A program made the translations under genes and the position numbers. A DNA stretch of 11,929 nucleotides from the NCBI GenBank assembly GCA_029264655.1, contig JARHZY010000073.1, forward strand, positions 1-11,929, written 5' to 3'. Shown one piece after another: positions 1-7,639 of this stretch. Under the pieces are notes generated by a model. The model worked only from the letters and a program-made list of their open reading frames with translations, was not told the origin of the DNA and did not search any database. Each line of letters begins with the position of its first letter. The first letter of the stretch is position 1. The stretch comes from Helicobacter sp. GTDB taxonomy: Bacteria; Campylobacterota; Campylobacteria; Campylobacterales; Helicobacteraceae.

Positions 1-253
1 TAGCTTGATTTCTTTAGGGAGCTCTGAGGGATTTGGAGAAACTAAAGGAAATAAATTAAGCATTATTATTCCATCATAACCATTGTATTTTGCTATTTTT
101 TGCACTTTGTTAATTGTTGGACAGATATTTCATTAGTTGCTTTGCTTGGATTTATGCCTATGCATAATAGGGGGTTTGAAGTTTTATTTCCTAGAATAAA
201 CCTATAATTTTTATTATATTTATAAATATCATTTTTTTTTGCATTTTCTTCAT
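1..253 (-). pseudogene. Degenerate DUF1643-family gene, 3' end beyond window
   Basis: Read on the minus strand, two frames give consecutive pieces of a DUF1643-like protein. Upstream in the gene (about 124-231) one frame gives YRFILGNK, then NPLLCIGINPSKATNE. Downstream (about 1-120) a different frame gives PTINKVQKIAKYNGYDG, then IIMLNLFPLVSPNPSEL. The family pattern, as I recall it, is YR..LG, (I/F)GINPS.A, DPTI.KV..IAK.NGYDG and MLNL. The two pieces join if one base is restored near 119-124, for example making the codon before PTI a GAT. A second break is probable at the A9 run (T9 on the plus strand, 232-240): the ATG at 253-251 meets the body frame only if that run has ten A residues. 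The in-frame extension further upstream has no ATG. The function of DUF1643 proteins is not known to me. No intact reading frame exists in this stretch, so I call it a pseudogene. A sequencing indel is the main alternative. Confidence 0.65.
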
Positions 254-404
254 CTTTTAGATTCTTGTTGTTATTTAAGATTAAAAATATAATATAGATT
301 TTAATATATTCATGTAAATACTATTATATTTTTTACTTTTCTTTGTGAAAACAATATATTCAAAGTTTTATAAATGCGAATAGTCAAATATATTTTTATG
401 TAAA

Positions 405-430
405 ATTAATAATTAGTTAATACTTATAAG
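405..430 (+). promoter_or_regulatory. Possible feoB promoter with Fur-like palindrome
   Basis: The 254-480 leader is very AT-rich and has no gene. At 405-420 it contains ATTAATAATTAGTTAA, an imperfect palindrome that partly resembles the AT-rich TAATAATnATTATTA operator described for Helicobacter Fur. It is followed directly by TATAAG (425-430), a usable -10 about 50 bp before the feoB start. Iron and Fur control of feoB is established in H. pylori. Assigning it to this site is inference, because AT-rich DNA produces such matches by chance. Confidence 0.25.
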
Positions 431-480
431 TTAGAATCAAAAACCAATCTTATTTTATTTACTTAACTTTTAGGAAAAGA

Positions 481-2475
481 ATGAAAACACTTAAAGTCGT
501 CTTAGCAGGGCAACCAAATGTTGGAAAAAGTTCGCTAATTAATGCACTTAGTAATGCAAAAATGCGTGTTGGAAATTTCAGCGGAGTTACACTAGAAAAA
601 GCAGAAGCCACTTTACAACACAAAGATTATATTATTACAATGATTGATTTACCCGGCACTTATTCATTGCATGGTTATACTATGGAGGAAAAAGTATGTA
701 AAGATTTTTTACTCCATGAAGAATATGATATTATCCTAAATGTGGTTGATTCAACTAATCTTGAAAATAGTCTTATCTTAACATTGCAGTTACAACAACT
801 AGATAAAGCACAATTTATTGCACTTAATATGATAGATGAAGCACAAAAAGATGGTGTAGTCATTGATATTGCACATTTAAGTTCATTATTACATGTTGGT
901 GTATGTGCAGTCTCTTCGACACAAAAACAAAATCTTGATACACTTCTTGATGCACTTATTGTAACACACCAAACATATCTTAAGACCATAGATTCTACAC
1001 AGCAAAACACAACACAACATAAACCTATACAAGTGGCACAATGGCATAATCCACAAAAAAGCAATATGCAGAACACAATAGCAAATATTGGCGTTACAAG
1101 CTCATTAGCACAACAGGCACATATGATTGCAAACCAGACACAAAAGATCACAAAAACGCGTGCAGCAGGGAGTGCTAAGCTTGATTCTATACTCTTGCAT
1201 AAAATATGGAGTATCCCTATTTTTTTATTTGCAATGTTTCTTGTGTTTGAGCTTAGTTTTGTGCTTGGTAAATATTTTCAGGATTTAATAGAATCAGGTG
1301 TTGATGAGCTTGCTGCATTTATACATGAATCTATCGATAACGAGCTACTTGCTTCACTTCTTGGTGATGGTATTGTCAAAGGGGTAGGCACAGTTGTGAG
1401 TTTTTTGCCTTTAATTGCTACTTTATTTTTAGGTTTAACGCTCTTAGAAGGTAGTGGCTATATGGCACGCGTAGCCTTTATGCTTGATGGCTTATTTTTT
1501 AAATTTGGCTTGCATGGCAAAAGTTTTATTCCGCTTGTTATGGGCTTTGGCTGTTCTGTGCCAGCTTATATGGCAACACGCACATTACAAAACAAACGCG
1601 ATAAACTGCTGACACTTTTTATTATAGGATTTATGAGTTGTAGTGCAAGATTGCCTATTTATCTGCTTTTTGTGGGAGCATTTTTTTCAATAAAATATGC
1701 AGGTATGATACTTTTTTTGATTTATCTTTGTGGTTTTTTCATTGCTCTATTGCTTGCTAAATTTTTAAGGGTTTGCGTGTTTCGCGGTGAAAGTGAGCCT
1801 TTTGTTATGGAAATGCCTCGCTATAGAATCCCAACATTGCGTGTTATATGGTTTAGTGTATGGGGTAAAAGTTATTTATTCTTAAAAAAAGCAGGGAGCG
1901 TGATTTTACTTGGAGCTATTTTTGTATGGGCACTTGCTAATTTTCCAAAAAGCACTGCAATAGAAGAGCAATACCATAGAGATATACAGGCATTAGTGGC
2001 ACAGCATTTAGAGCAAGAAACATTTGAGATGCAACAAAAGGAATATGATAATAAGAGATTGGAAGCACAGCTTGAATATAGCTTTGCTGGGCGTTTGGGG
2101 CATGCTATGCAACCTATTTTTGCACCACTTGGTTTTGATTGGCGTTTATCTGTTGCACTTGTAACAGGGTTTTCAGCAAAAGAGATGGTGGTAACAACAC
2201 TTGGTGTCCTTTATGCACTTGGCGATCAAGCAGCAGATGATGATGATGAAAACCAAAGCTTGCAAGAAGCTTTAAGAGCAAATCTTGATACAAAAGCAGC
2301 GGTTGCTTTTATTTTCTTTATTATGCTATATATTCCATGTTTTGCTGCTACAATTGCTTTTGTTAGTGAAAGTGGTAAGAAAATTTATGGAATCTATCTT
2401 TTTATTTTTACAACATTAGTTGCGTATTTATTTGCTTATATTGGGCATGAAGTTATGCGATTATTGGGTTATTAG
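481..2475 (+). CDS. feoB: Ferrous iron transport protein B (FeoB)
   Basis: FeoB is an inner-membrane protein that imports Fe(II) using an N-terminal G-protein domain. The 664 residues show all the hallmarks: P-loop GQPNVGKSS (10-18), switch region around NFSGVT (32-37), DLPG (56-59), and NMID (116-119) as the guanine-specificity motif. A polar, Gln-rich linker (about 160-235) leads to the membrane domain. That domain carries EGSGYMAR (323-330), the Gate motifs GFGCSVPA (355-362) and SCSARLPIY (386-394), and SAKEMVVTTLG (565-575), with hydrophobic helices to the C terminus. The length matches Helicobacter FeoB (about 640-660), and there is no Cys-rich tail or fused FeoA. The ATG is preceded by AGGA with a 5-base gap. 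No feoA lies in the window. The rnhB gene follows after 9 bases and is probably co-transcribed. The linker between the G domain and the membrane domain looks less conserved and shorter than in enteric FeoB. Confidence 0.97.
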   Translation: MKTLKVVLAGQPNVGKSSLINALSNAKMRVGNFSGVTLEKAEATLQHKDYIITMIDLPGTYSLHGYTMEEKVCKDFLLHEEYDIILNVVDSTNLENSLILTLQLQQLDKAQFIALNMIDEAQKDGVVIDIAHLSSLLHVGVCAVSSTQKQNLDTLLDALIVTHQTYLKTIDSTQQNTTQHKPIQVAQWHNPQKSNMQNTIANIGVTSSLAQQAHMIANQTQKITKTRAAGSAKLDSILLHKIWSIPIFLFAMFLVFELSFVLGKYFQDLIESGVDELAAFIHESIDNELLASLLGDGIVKGVGTVVSFLPLIATLFLGLTLLEGSGYMARVAFMLDGLFFKFGLHGKSFIPLVMGFGCSVPAYMATRTLQNKRDKLLTLFIIGFMSCSARLPIYLLFVGAFFSIKYAGMILFLIYLCGFFIALLLAKFLRVCVFRGESEPFVMEMPRYRIPTLRVIWFSVWGKSYLFLKKAGSVILLGAIFVWALANFPKSTAIEEQYHRDIQALVAQHLEQETFEMQQKEYDNKRLEAQLEYSFAGRLGHAMQPIFAPLGFDWRLSVALVTGFSAKEMVVTTLGVLYALGDQAADDDDENQSLQEALRANLDTKAAVAFIFFIMLYIPCFAATIAFVSESGKKIYGIYLFIFTTLVAYLFAYIGHEVMRLLGY

Positions 2476-2484
2476 CAAGATAAT

Positions 2485-3078
2485 ATGGCACTTATATGTG
2501 GTATTGATGAAGCTGGAAGGGGTTGTGTAGCAGGTAGCCTTTTTCTTGCAGGCGTTATTCTTGATGAATGCTATTTTCACGCATTTATGCAGCTTGGCAT
2601 AAAAGATAGCAAAAAACTCACATATACACAGCGAGTGCGTATAGCAGCTACTATACAGGACTTTTTATCGCAACATAATGGTATAGCAAAGATAGTGAAT
2701 TTTCAGGCACAAACAATCGATAATAAAGGATTATCACAATGTATGCGAACGGGATTAAATACACTTTTGGCATATGCGGCAACACACCAATGTGCAACAA
2801 TTATATTTGATGGTAATACAAATTTTGGCATACATGGAATCCAAACGCTTATCAAAGGAGATAATAAACATCCACTCATTGCAGCAGCTTCTATCCTTGC
2901 TAAAAGTAGCAAGGATTCTGAAATGCTTGCACTTCATGAAACATACCCGCAATATAATTTTAAAAAAAATATGGGGTATCTCACAAAAGCTCATATTGCT
3001 TGTATTGCTCAATATGGTTATACAGCAGTCCATCGCAAAAGCTACCATATTAAAGCTTTAGAAACTCGCTTGTTTTAA
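2485..3078 (+). CDS. rnhB: Ribonuclease HII
   Basis: RNase HII cuts the RNA strand of RNA-DNA hybrids and starts removal of single ribonucleotides misincorporated into DNA. The 197-residue protein has the N-terminal signature GIDEAGRG (6-13), supplying catalytic D8 and E9. It also has DSKKL (41-45), DGN with D109, and KGD with D126. The spacing from D109 to D126 matches that between E. coli D108 and D126, so the DEDD metal site is complete. The AASILAKSSKD block (134-144) is also typical of the family. The start lies 9 bases after the feoB stop. Only a weak purine stretch precedes the ATG, so translation may depend on ribosomes arriving from feoB. A promoter-like sequence for dut lies just downstream, suggesting the feoB-rnhB unit ends here, although no hairpin terminator is visible. 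Confidence 0.96.
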   Translation: MALICGIDEAGRGCVAGSLFLAGVILDECYFHAFMQLGIKDSKKLTYTQRVRIAATIQDFLSQHNGIAKIVNFQAQTIDNKGLSQCMRTGLNTLLAYAATHQCATIIFDGNTNFGIHGIQTLIKGDNKHPLIAAASILAKSSKDSEMLALHETYPQYNFKKNMGYLTKAHIACIAQYGYTAVHRKSYHIKALETRLF

Positions 3079-3109
3079 TCTCTAGGATGCTTGAACTCTA
3101 AAAACTTAA

Positions 3110-3117
3110 TGTATAAT
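3110..3117 (+). promoter_or_regulatory. Likely promoter for dut-queC-cyclo-ligase-rny
   Basis: TATAAT (3112-3117), preceded directly by TG, sits 32 bases before the dut ATG, within the 71-bp gap after rnhB. Transcription would begin near 3124. No clear -35 hexamer is visible, which is usual for sigma-70 promoters in Campylobacterota. A second TATAAT (3134-3139) is too close to the ribosome site to serve dut. Confidence 0.5.
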
Positions 3118-3149
3118 TGCAATATAAATACAATATAATAAGGTTTTTC

Positions 3150-3617
3150 ATGCAACAAGATATTTCTTATATGATGCCACATCATAATGTTGTGCTTCAA
3201 TTTTGTAAAATCCATGCAAATGCAATCATACCAAAATTTGCAACAAAAGAAGCAGCGGGTTTTGACTTTCATGCCCTTGAATCTTATACAATAGGAGCTG
3301 GCAAACATGCACTTATTCGCACAGGGCTTTGTATGGAGATTGCAGCAGGCTATGAGATACAGGTGCGTTCAAGAAGCGGTTTAGCATTAAAACATAGAAT
3401 CATGGTGCTTAATTCTCCCGGGACAATTGATAGTGATTATCGCGGTGAATTGCAAATTATTTTAGCAAACTTTGGAGAGCAAGATTTTATTGTGCGTGCT
3501 GGTGATAGAATTGCACAAGGTGTTGTGCATGCATTGCCTAAAGTGGAGATTATTGAAGTAAGACAAATTAATGAAACAGAACGTGCTACAAAAGGATTTG
3601 GTAGCACGGGTATATAA
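3150..3617 (+). CDS. dut: dUTP diphosphatase (dUTPase)
   Basis: This trimeric enzyme hydrolyses dUTP to dUMP and pyrophosphate, keeping uracil out of DNA and supplying dUMP for dTMP synthesis. All five conserved motifs appear in order: AAGFDFHA (35-42), VRSRSGLA (72-79), GTIDSDYRGEL (91-101, catalytic aspartate in this motif), AGDRIAQ, and the C-terminal phosphate-binding arm RATKGFGSTG. I chose the ATG at 3150 because AAGG (3140-3143) lies 6 bases upstream. The frame also opens at an ATG at 3117, but that codon overlaps the probable -10 element and would add 11 unsupported residues. The resulting 155 residues fit bacterial dUTPases (about 145-155). The queC gene follows 11 bases after the stop, with its ribosome site in the gap. 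Confidence 0.96.
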   Translation: MQQDISYMMPHHNVVLQFCKIHANAIIPKFATKEAAGFDFHALESYTIGAGKHALIRTGLCMEIAAGYEIQVRSRSGLALKHRIMVLNSPGTIDSDYRGELQIILANFGEQDFIVRAGDRIAQGVVHALPKVEIIEVRQINETERATKGFGSTGI

Positions 3618-3628
3618 AAGGAGTGCAT

Positions 3629-4270
3629 ATGCGATTGGTTTTACTAAGTGGTGGTGTTGATAGCACAACAGCACTTTTTTGGAGCAAACAAGAATGTGCG
3701 ACACATGCTCTTATTTTACAATACCCAAGCCTACATAATGCAATGGAAGTGCAATGTGCTATACAAATATGTAAGCATGAGTGCATTCCTTATACACTCT
3801 TAGATATTACACCAATATTTATAAATTTTAAGAGTGCCTTATTACAAAATAGCACAGATTCTATTCCAAAAGATACTTATAATATGGATTCTATGGCAAA
3901 GCTTGTTGTGCCTTTTCGCAATGGAATCTTTTTAAGCATTGCAACAGGACTTGCACAATCGCTAGGTTGTGAGGCAATAGTCTTGGGTAACCATGCAGGA
4001 GACCATCCATTATATCCAGATTGCACGCAAGAATTTATAGAATCTATGCATATAGCTATTGTTCAAGGGAGTGGTGGTTTGGTAAGTCTATGTAGTCCAT
4101 TTTGCCATTGGGATAAAAAGGAGATAGTAAAGCTTGGTATTACACTTGGAGTAGATTACACAAAGACATATAGTTGTTATCAGGGAGGATATAAGCATTG
4201 TAATGTTTGCCCTACATGCATAGAATCAAATGAAAGTTTTTTAGCAAATGGTATTGTTGTTGATAGATAA
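3629..4270 (+). CDS. queC: 7-cyano-7-deazaguanine synthase (QueC)
   Basis: QueC converts 7-carboxy-7-deazaguanine to preQ0 with ATP and ammonia, on the pathway to the tRNA base queuosine. Visible features are the PP-loop SGGVDS (7-12), PFRNGIFLSIA (95-105), HAGDHPLYPDC (122-132), and a C-terminal zinc site with C183, C191, C194 and C197 (CNVCPTC). The 213 residues are slightly shorter than average. The ATG at 3629 is chosen because AAGGAG (3618-3623) lies 5 bases upstream; a GTG at 3623 overlaps that ribosome site. The protein carries an HxGDH motif at the substrate loop. The H. pylori and C. jejuni QueC sequences I recall have a different segment there, ending in SGYPDC, so this may belong to a different QueC subgroup. 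No queD, queE or queF lies nearby, so function depends on genes elsewhere. Confidence 0.92.
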   Translation: MRLVLLSGGVDSTTALFWSKQECATHALILQYPSLHNAMEVQCAIQICKHECIPYTLLDITPIFINFKSALLQNSTDSIPKDTYNMDSMAKLVVPFRNGIFLSIATGLAQSLGCEAIVLGNHAGDHPLYPDCTQEFIESMHIAIVQGSGGLVSLCSPFCHWDKKEIVKLGITLGVDYTKTYSCYQGGYKHCNVCPTCIESNESFLANGIVVDR

Positions 4271-4302
4271 CAACAAGGCTTTTATATTATAAGGATACTA
4301 TT

Positions 4303-4914
4303 TTGCAATACAAAGAGATTGGTATTACAAAAGCACAATTTCGCACATATATTAAAGCACATATGAAAAAAAAATTCTGTGTCTATGATAAAAAATGTGT
4401 GCAACAAATCTATACATATATCACACATTATAAAAAACCACGAGCCTATAAAATCAAGTGCAAAAAGCAACTCTTTTACATAAGAACAAAAAAACATATA
4501 AATAATATTTTACTCTATATTCCATTATCTACTGAAGTCAATATAAAATATATTATACAGGCATTACGCCAACATAAAAAATATCAAGTATTTGTGCCAA
4601 AACTTGAAAAAACAAGCTTTAACATGGTAAAATATCGTTTGCCTTTAATAAAAACAAATTGGCATATATATGAACCAAAAAATTGTAATATTTGTAAAAA
4701 TATACTAATAGATATTGCTGTTGTGCCAGTTCTTGGCGTTGATAAAAATATGAGAAGAATAGGATTTGGAAAAGGTATGTATGATAGATTTTATGAAACT
4801 TTAAAAGTAAAACCATATAGTATTTTTACAAGTAGATTGAGGTATGTTGCTACACAGTCATTATGTGATTGGTATGATATACAAGCAGATATATATGTGA
4901 GTACATACCAATGA
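4303..4914 (+). CDS. 5-formyltetrahydrofolate cyclo-ligase, divergent
   Basis: The predicted reaction is ATP-dependent conversion of 5-formyl-THF to 5,10-methenyl-THF, which clears an inhibitory folate storage form. The identification rests on GFGKGMYDRFY (154-164), matching the family GxGxGxYDR phosphate/ATP loop. It is supported by IPLSTEVN (73-80), VPVLGVD (141-147), and an N-terminal KAQFRTYIK resembling the family's opening Lys/Arg-rich helix. The 203 residues fit the usual 180-210. The sequence is rich in Lys, Tyr and Ile, and its codons are more AT-rich than those of its neighbours, so it looks fast-evolving. Translation probably starts at TTG (4303), with AAGGA (4291-4295) placed 7 bases upstream; the first ATG (4363) would remove the N-terminal helix. 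Its stop overlaps the rny start (ATGA), so the two are translationally coupled. The family is also known as YgfA/MTHFS. Confidence 0.82.
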   Translation: MQYKEIGITKAQFRTYIKAHMKKKFCVYDKKCVQQIYTYITHYKKPRAYKIKCKKQLFYIRTKKHINNILLYIPLSTEVNIKYIIQALRQHKKYQVFVPKLEKTSFNMVKYRLPLIKTNWHIYEPKNCNICKNILIDIAVVPVLGVDKNMRRIGFGKGMYDRFYETLKVKPYSIFTSRLRYVATQSLCDWYDIQADIYVSTYQ

Positions 4915-6479
4915 TATATATTACTTTACTTTATTGTTTAGCAACAGCATGTTGTGTTGCATTTATTACTTTTTTTACAGCAAGAAGATTTTCTTACACA
5001 AAAATGCTTGTATGTATTGAGCAAAATAATGCAAAAATTAAAGCATTAGAAACAGAAATAGATCAGCTATTACACCATAGACATGCAAAAATGCAAGAAA
5101 AAGAAGCAGCCTTTGAACAGCAACTTTTATTGCGTAAGAATGAGCTTGAAAGCCAATATAATAAGCAATTTTATGCACTTGAAAACAAACGTTATGATTT
5201 AGAGAAAAAACTTGAAAAAACACTACATGAAAACAAAGAAAATATGCAAATTGTAAGTGTAACTAAGCAGGAAATATTACGGCAAAAAGAAGAACAAACA
5301 AAGATACTGCAACAATGTGAAGAAGCACGCAATCGTCTTTTAAACCTACTTCAAGATTATACTTCCTTGACAAAAGAAGAGGGACGTAATATTTTGCTTG
5401 AATATCTTCAGGAAGATTTAACACAATATAAAGCAAATCTCATTCGTCGCTATGAAGCGGAGGCAAAAGCGGAGGCAAAAAGTAAAGCAAATTATATTAT
5501 TGCCCAAGCTACTACCCGTTTTGCAGGAGATTTTGTAAATGATAGGCTTATTAATGTTGTCAATTTACCAAATGATGAAATGAAGGGTAAAATCATTGGT
5601 AAAGAGGGACGCAATATTAAGACATTTGAAATGATAAGTGGTGTCAATGTGATTATTGAAGATACCCCAAATGCAATTATATTAAGTTCTTTTAATCTTT
5701 ATCGCCGAGCATTAGCGACACGTACACTCGAGATTCTAGTCGAAGATGGACGCATACAACCAAGTCGTATTGAAGAAGTATATGAAAAAGTAAAAGCACA
5801 AATGGAAGAACAACTTTATCAAGAAGGCGATGAGGTAGTGTTGCAGCTTGGTATTGGTTATATAGATTCTGAATTAAAAAGACTTGTAGGAAAACTCAAA
5901 TATCGTGCAAGTTTTGGGCAAAATGCACTTGAGCATTCATTGGAGGTAGCACGTCTTGCAGGGATTATAGCAGGGGAGCTTGGTGGTGATGAGAAGCTTG
6001 CTAGACGTGCTGGGCTTTTACATGATATTGGTAAAGCCTTGACAGATGAGCAAGGCGGCAATCATGTGGATTTGGGTGCTGAAGTATGTTTGCGCTATAA
6101 AGAGCATCCTGTAGTGATTAATGCCATACGAGCACACCATGGACATGAAGAATCGCGTAGTATTGAATGTTGTGCAGTTTGCACTGCAGATGTGCTTAGT
6201 GCAGCAAGACCTGGTGCTCGTAGAGAAGCACTTGAAAGTTATCTCAACCGCATTCAAGATTTAGAAAAAATCGCAATGGAGAAGTTTGGAGTAAAACAAG
6301 CTTATGCGGTATATGCTGGTAGGGAACTACGCGTGATTGTGCGAGCTGATTTAGTCAATGATTCACAAAGCATTGTGCTTGCTAGGGAGATTGCAAGCCA
6401 AGTAAAACAGCAATTCCAATATCCGGGTGAAATTAAGGTTAATGTTATAAGAGAATTGCGTGCAATTGAATATGCTTGA
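4911..6479 (+). CDS. rny: Ribonuclease Y
   Basis: RNase Y is a membrane-anchored endoribonuclease involved in mRNA turnover. Domain order is complete: an N-terminal transmembrane helix (about 2-23), a long charged coiled coil (about 35-195), a KH domain with IIGKEGRNIKTFE (228-240), and an HD domain. The HD domain carries EHSLEVARLAG (341-351), HDIGKA (371-376), HH (409-410) and CTADVLSAARPGARRE (424-439, metal-binding aspartate D427). The C-terminal RELRVIVRAD and PGEIKVNVIRE blocks are typical. At 522 residues it matches the usual 510-525. The ATG overlaps the preceding TGA by 4 bases. It converges on the methyltransferase gene with only 30 bases between them. That gap holds just a weak 5-bp A/T-rich hairpin, so read-through antisense to the methyltransferase is possible. 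Confidence 0.97.
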   Translation: MIYITLLYCLATACCVAFITFFTARRFSYTKMLVCIEQNNAKIKALETEIDQLLHHRHAKMQEKEAAFEQQLLLRKNELESQYNKQFYALENKRYDLEKKLEKTLHENKENMQIVSVTKQEILRQKEEQTKILQQCEEARNRLLNLLQDYTSLTKEEGRNILLEYLQEDLTQYKANLIRRYEAEAKAEAKSKANYIIAQATTRFAGDFVNDRLINVVNLPNDEMKGKIIGKEGRNIKTFEMISGVNVIIEDTPNAIILSSFNLYRRALATRTLEILVEDGRIQPSRIEEVYEKVKAQMEEQLYQEGDEVVLQLGIGYIDSELKRLVGKLKYRASFGQNALEHSLEVARLAGIIAGELGGDEKLARRAGLLHDIGKALTDEQGGNHVDLGAEVCLRYKEHPVVINAIRAHHGHEESRSIECCAVCTADVLSAARPGARREALESYLNRIQDLEKIAMEKFGVKQAYAVYAGRELRVIVRADLVNDSQSIVLAREIASQVKQQFQYPGEIKVNVIRELRAIEYA

Positions 6480-6509
6480 TATTATATTGCAGGCAATAAG
6501 TATATGCTT

Positions 6510-7394
6510 TTAAAAAGTAATAGGGAGATTAGGGAGTCCATCGCCATTTGGATAATCAAGCTCGGGAATATCACCGCAAGTATCACGCAATGTAAAATTA
6601 TTGGGGAGTAAATCTTTACGCACATAACTTACTTCAAATACGCTTGCAAAAAAGTTATCCTTGATATAGAAGTTTAGTCCATAAGGATTATAATGCAAGT
6701 GGATTGGTTGGAAAGCATGGCAGAATTTTTCTAAGATAGCTATATGCTGTTGTGTTTGCAGTGATGCTCTAGGATCACAATTGTGAAATTCAAGAATAAT
6801 TTGTGCAAAATATTGCTCAAGCATATTAAAATCAATTTGTTCAAATATTGCCCATTCAGCACCTTCTATATCTATCTGTAAAATATTATGCACATTTTTA
6901 TCAAAGCTATATTCATGCATAATTTGTTCAAAAGTGATTGTTTGGTGGTCTGGTGCAGTGCCGACAAATTTTTTATGGAAAATGATATTTGGATGGATAT
7001 CTGGGCTTTGCTGGATACTTGCATCATATTGCAACACTTGATAGCCCATATTTGCCATTGCTAAGTCCCATGGAGAGTAATCAGAGACACCCAGAGAAAT
7101 TGCTTTTGGTTGTATGCTACTTAATGGGGGGGGGGGGGGTAACATTACATATCCACCATCTATATTACCGCCTATACGCACAAGATTATCAAGTTGTGCT
7201 GGGCGGATAAGATTAAGATATTTATACATATTTTGCACACAAACTTTACGCGAATCTATTATAACTCCTAATCCTATTTGTAACATTGCATAGAGTATTG
7301 CTTTATGTTCTTCATTTTGCACACAATCACTTATAGCATGGCTTGTAATAATATTTTTACGCAAATGCGATAAATCATCATGTAAATAATTCAA
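6510..7394 (-). CDS. FkbM-type SAM methyltransferase, phase-variable
   Basis: This probably methylates a sugar of a surface glycan using SAM. The FkbM/Methyltransf_21 fold is suggested by AISLGVSDYSPWDLAMANMG (98-117) as the SAM-loop region, VLQYDAS (120-126) as the acidic strand end, LQIDIEGAEWAIFEQI (172-187) as the family's DxEGAE block, and LEFH (201-204). Before the fold lies RIGGNIDGGYVML, then five prolines (86-90) encoded by C14 (G14 on the plus strand, 7126-7139). Only a tract in this register gives a full protein. Numbering is from TTG at 7394-7392, which has a poor ribosome site (294 residues). In-frame coding continues upstream without an ATG. A far better site, GGAG plus ATG at 7441-7439, is one base out of frame, so the true N terminus may be longer or the gene may be broken. 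The substrate is unknown. Its placement beside the glycosyltransferase operon supports a role in glycan modification. Confidence 0.72.
   Translation of the reverse strand: MNYLHDDLSHLRKNIITSHAISDCVQNEEHKAILYAMLQIGLGVIIDSRKVCVQNMYKYLNLIRPAQLDNLVRIGGNIDGGYVMLPPPPPLSSIQPKAISLGVSDYSPWDLAMANMGYQVLQYDASIQQSPDIHPNIIFHKKFVGTAPDHQTITFEQIMHEYSFDKNVHNILQIDIEGAEWAIFEQIDFNMLEQYFAQIILEFHNCDPRASLQTQQHIAILEKFCHAFQPIHLHYNPYGLNFYIKDNFFASVFEVSYVRKDLLPNNFTLRDTCGDIPELDYPNGDGLPNLPITF
7126..7139 (-). repeat. C14 tract (coding strand) in methyltransferase
   Basis: Fourteen consecutive C residues on the coding strand (G on the plus strand) encode the proline run. With 13 C the gene reads CAT TAA directly after the tract. 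With 15 C it reads ATT AAG TAG. Both truncate the protein around residue 90, before the SAM-binding motifs. Long poly-G/C tracts are known slipped-strand phase-variation switches in Helicobacter and Campylobacter. The state shown here is ON for this part of the gene. Confidence 0.9.
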
Positions 7395-7470
7395 TCTTCT
7401 TTTAATACCACTTAATGGATTAAATTTAATTTTCGTGCCATAGAAACTCCATAATATAAAATGATATTAT

Positions 7471-7479
7471 ATTATAACA
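7471..7479 (-). promoter_or_regulatory. Extended -10 promoter for the methyltransferase
   Basis: On the minus strand TGTTATAAT occupies 7479 to 7471, an extended -10 (TGnTATAAT), with a second overlapping TATAAT ending at 7466. Transcription would start near 7464. That gives a leader of about 22 bases to the ATG at 7441 but about 70 to the TTG at 7394, which favours the ATG as the ancestral start. Confidence 0.5.
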
Positions 7480-7490
7480 TATTATTGTAT

Positions 7491-7506
7491 ATCATGTTAT
7501 CATGTT
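7491..7506. repeat. Tandem 8-mer ATCATGTT x2
   Basis: Two exact copies of ATCATGTT sit side by side, just upstream of the minus-strand -10 element. The first copy shares ATGTTAT with an inverted partner at 7474-7480. It could be a regulator site or a short slippage repeat that alters promoter spacing. Nothing in the sequence decides between these. Confidence 0.4.
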
Positions 7507-7639
7507 ATTATGCTAAAAATATTTGCACTAGTTTTCTTATTGTTATTATATCTTACATCATGAAAAATCATAATAGCAATTGTTGATTACACTAAATAAT
7601 GAAGTAATATGTGTTATTAGGGGTTATTGTAAAAAAATA

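Noticed and set aside
675..1151. 158-codon open frame on the minus strand inside feoB
   Set aside because: The translation is Cys/Ser-rich with no recognisable motif, lies wholly antisense to a strongly conserved gene, and has no ribosome site. It is a shadow frame.
2755..3048. Minus-strand frame opposite rnhB, plus overlapping plus-strand frame 2774-3061
   Set aside because: Both overlap the conserved RNase HII coding sequence and have no family resemblance or start signals.
6485..6498. Small hairpin TATTG-CAGG-CAATA between rny and the methyltransferase
   Set aside because: A 5-bp, mostly A/T stem without a clear T tract is too weak to call a terminator with confidence, though it sits where a bidirectional one would be expected.
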